A DNA stretch of 5,266 bases from Syntrophomonadaceae bacterium (lineage in GTDB: Bacteria; Bacillota_D; Dethiobacteria; DTU022; PWGO01): assembly GCA_003554535.1 (NCBI GenBank), contig PWGT01000008.1, positions 1 to 5,266 of the forward strand. Reading direction: 5' to 3'. Shown in pieces: positions 5,160 to 5,266 of this stretch. Below the pieces are notes generated by a model. That model was not told where the DNA came from, made no database searches, and was given only the letters and a program-made list of their open reading frames with translations. The position numbers were made by a program, and so were the translations under genes. Position 1 is the stretch's first letter; every line of letters starts with the position of its first letter.

Positions 5160-5172
5160 ATTGAGGAAGGGT

Positions 5173-5185
5173 ATAAACAGTTTAT
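5173..5185. repeat. 13-bp palindrome ATAAAC-A-GTTTAT at a start codon
   Basis: This is a perfect palindrome with a single central base. It lies just after the predicted transcription start and runs into the ATG at 5184. The same half-sites occur at 4976-4989 and 5008-5013, pointing to a shared regulator or recombinase, though low complexity is an alternative. Confidence 0.35.
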
Positions 5186-5240
5186 GAATATTAAGTGGGA
5201 AGTCGAATACTATGTAACAAAGACCAAAAAATTATTCTGA
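5184..5240 (+). CDS. Very short or broken ORF downstream of the strong promoter
   Basis: From the ATG at 5184 the frame gives 18 residues (MNIKWEVEYYVTKTKKLF) then TGA at 5238-5240. A GAGGAAGGG (5163-5171) precedes it, but 12 bases away and at the predicted transcription start, which is poor. After a run of six A (5225-5230) both other plus-strand frames stay open to the window end. One of these continues as YSDQWFYKENT, so a one-base slip at the A run may have broken a longer gene. A GTG at 5195 in the third frame is a further possible start but lacks a ribosome binding site. Too little is visible to name a product or to choose between a mini-ORF and a gene fragment. Confidence 0.25.
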   Translation: MNIKWEVEYYVTKTKKLF

Positions 5241-5266
5241 CCAATGGTTTTATAAAGAAAACACAG

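Overview
The window looks like an accessory, mobile-element-rich stretch of a Gram-positive (clostridial, perhaps Peptococcaceae-like) chromosome. This rests on mostly AT-rich genes with strong AGGAGG-type ribosome binding sites, GTG starts, clear sigma-A-like promoters and the style of the proteins. No gene fixes the species, so the assignment is an inference. There are no rRNA, tRNA or CRISPR features.

Left edge (1-342): a minus-strand gene runs off the window after only 14 full codons. It has a good promoter and an inverted repeat around its start. Next to it is a lone 60-codon plus-strand ORF of unknown nature.

Region 409-1910: two direct copies of a 43/44-bp sequence, resembling a dif/cer-type tyrosine-recombinase core site, lie 1,241 bp apart. 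Between them is one gene, read on the minus strand: a DUF4268-type PD-(D/E)XK nuclease-like protein, now dead (three nonsense codons and one frameshift). The right-hand copy is half of an imperfect palindrome of about 120 bp that carries a second, inverted core site and is followed by an unusually GC-rich non-coding stretch. The layout resembles a gene cassette between attachment sites, with no recombinase for it in the window.

Region 1994-4831: a plus-strand gene for a two-helix membrane protein of unknown function converges, 5 bp apart, on a minus-strand three-gene run. That run is a serine recombinase (resolvase/invertase), a 103-residue three-helix membrane protein whose start overlaps the recombinase end by 20 bp, and a 329-residue protein with an AbiTii-like N-terminus and a C-terminal region resembling those of abortive-infection/HEPN-type proteins. 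With the decayed nuclease this suggests a defence-type island, but no function is proven.

Right edge (4832-5266): an AT-rich divergent region holds the recombinase promoter, several TAAAC/GTTTA-type palindromes, a 16-bp-period tandem repeat, and a near-consensus rightward promoter with a palindromic operator-like element in it. That promoter drives a very short or broken ORF at the edge.
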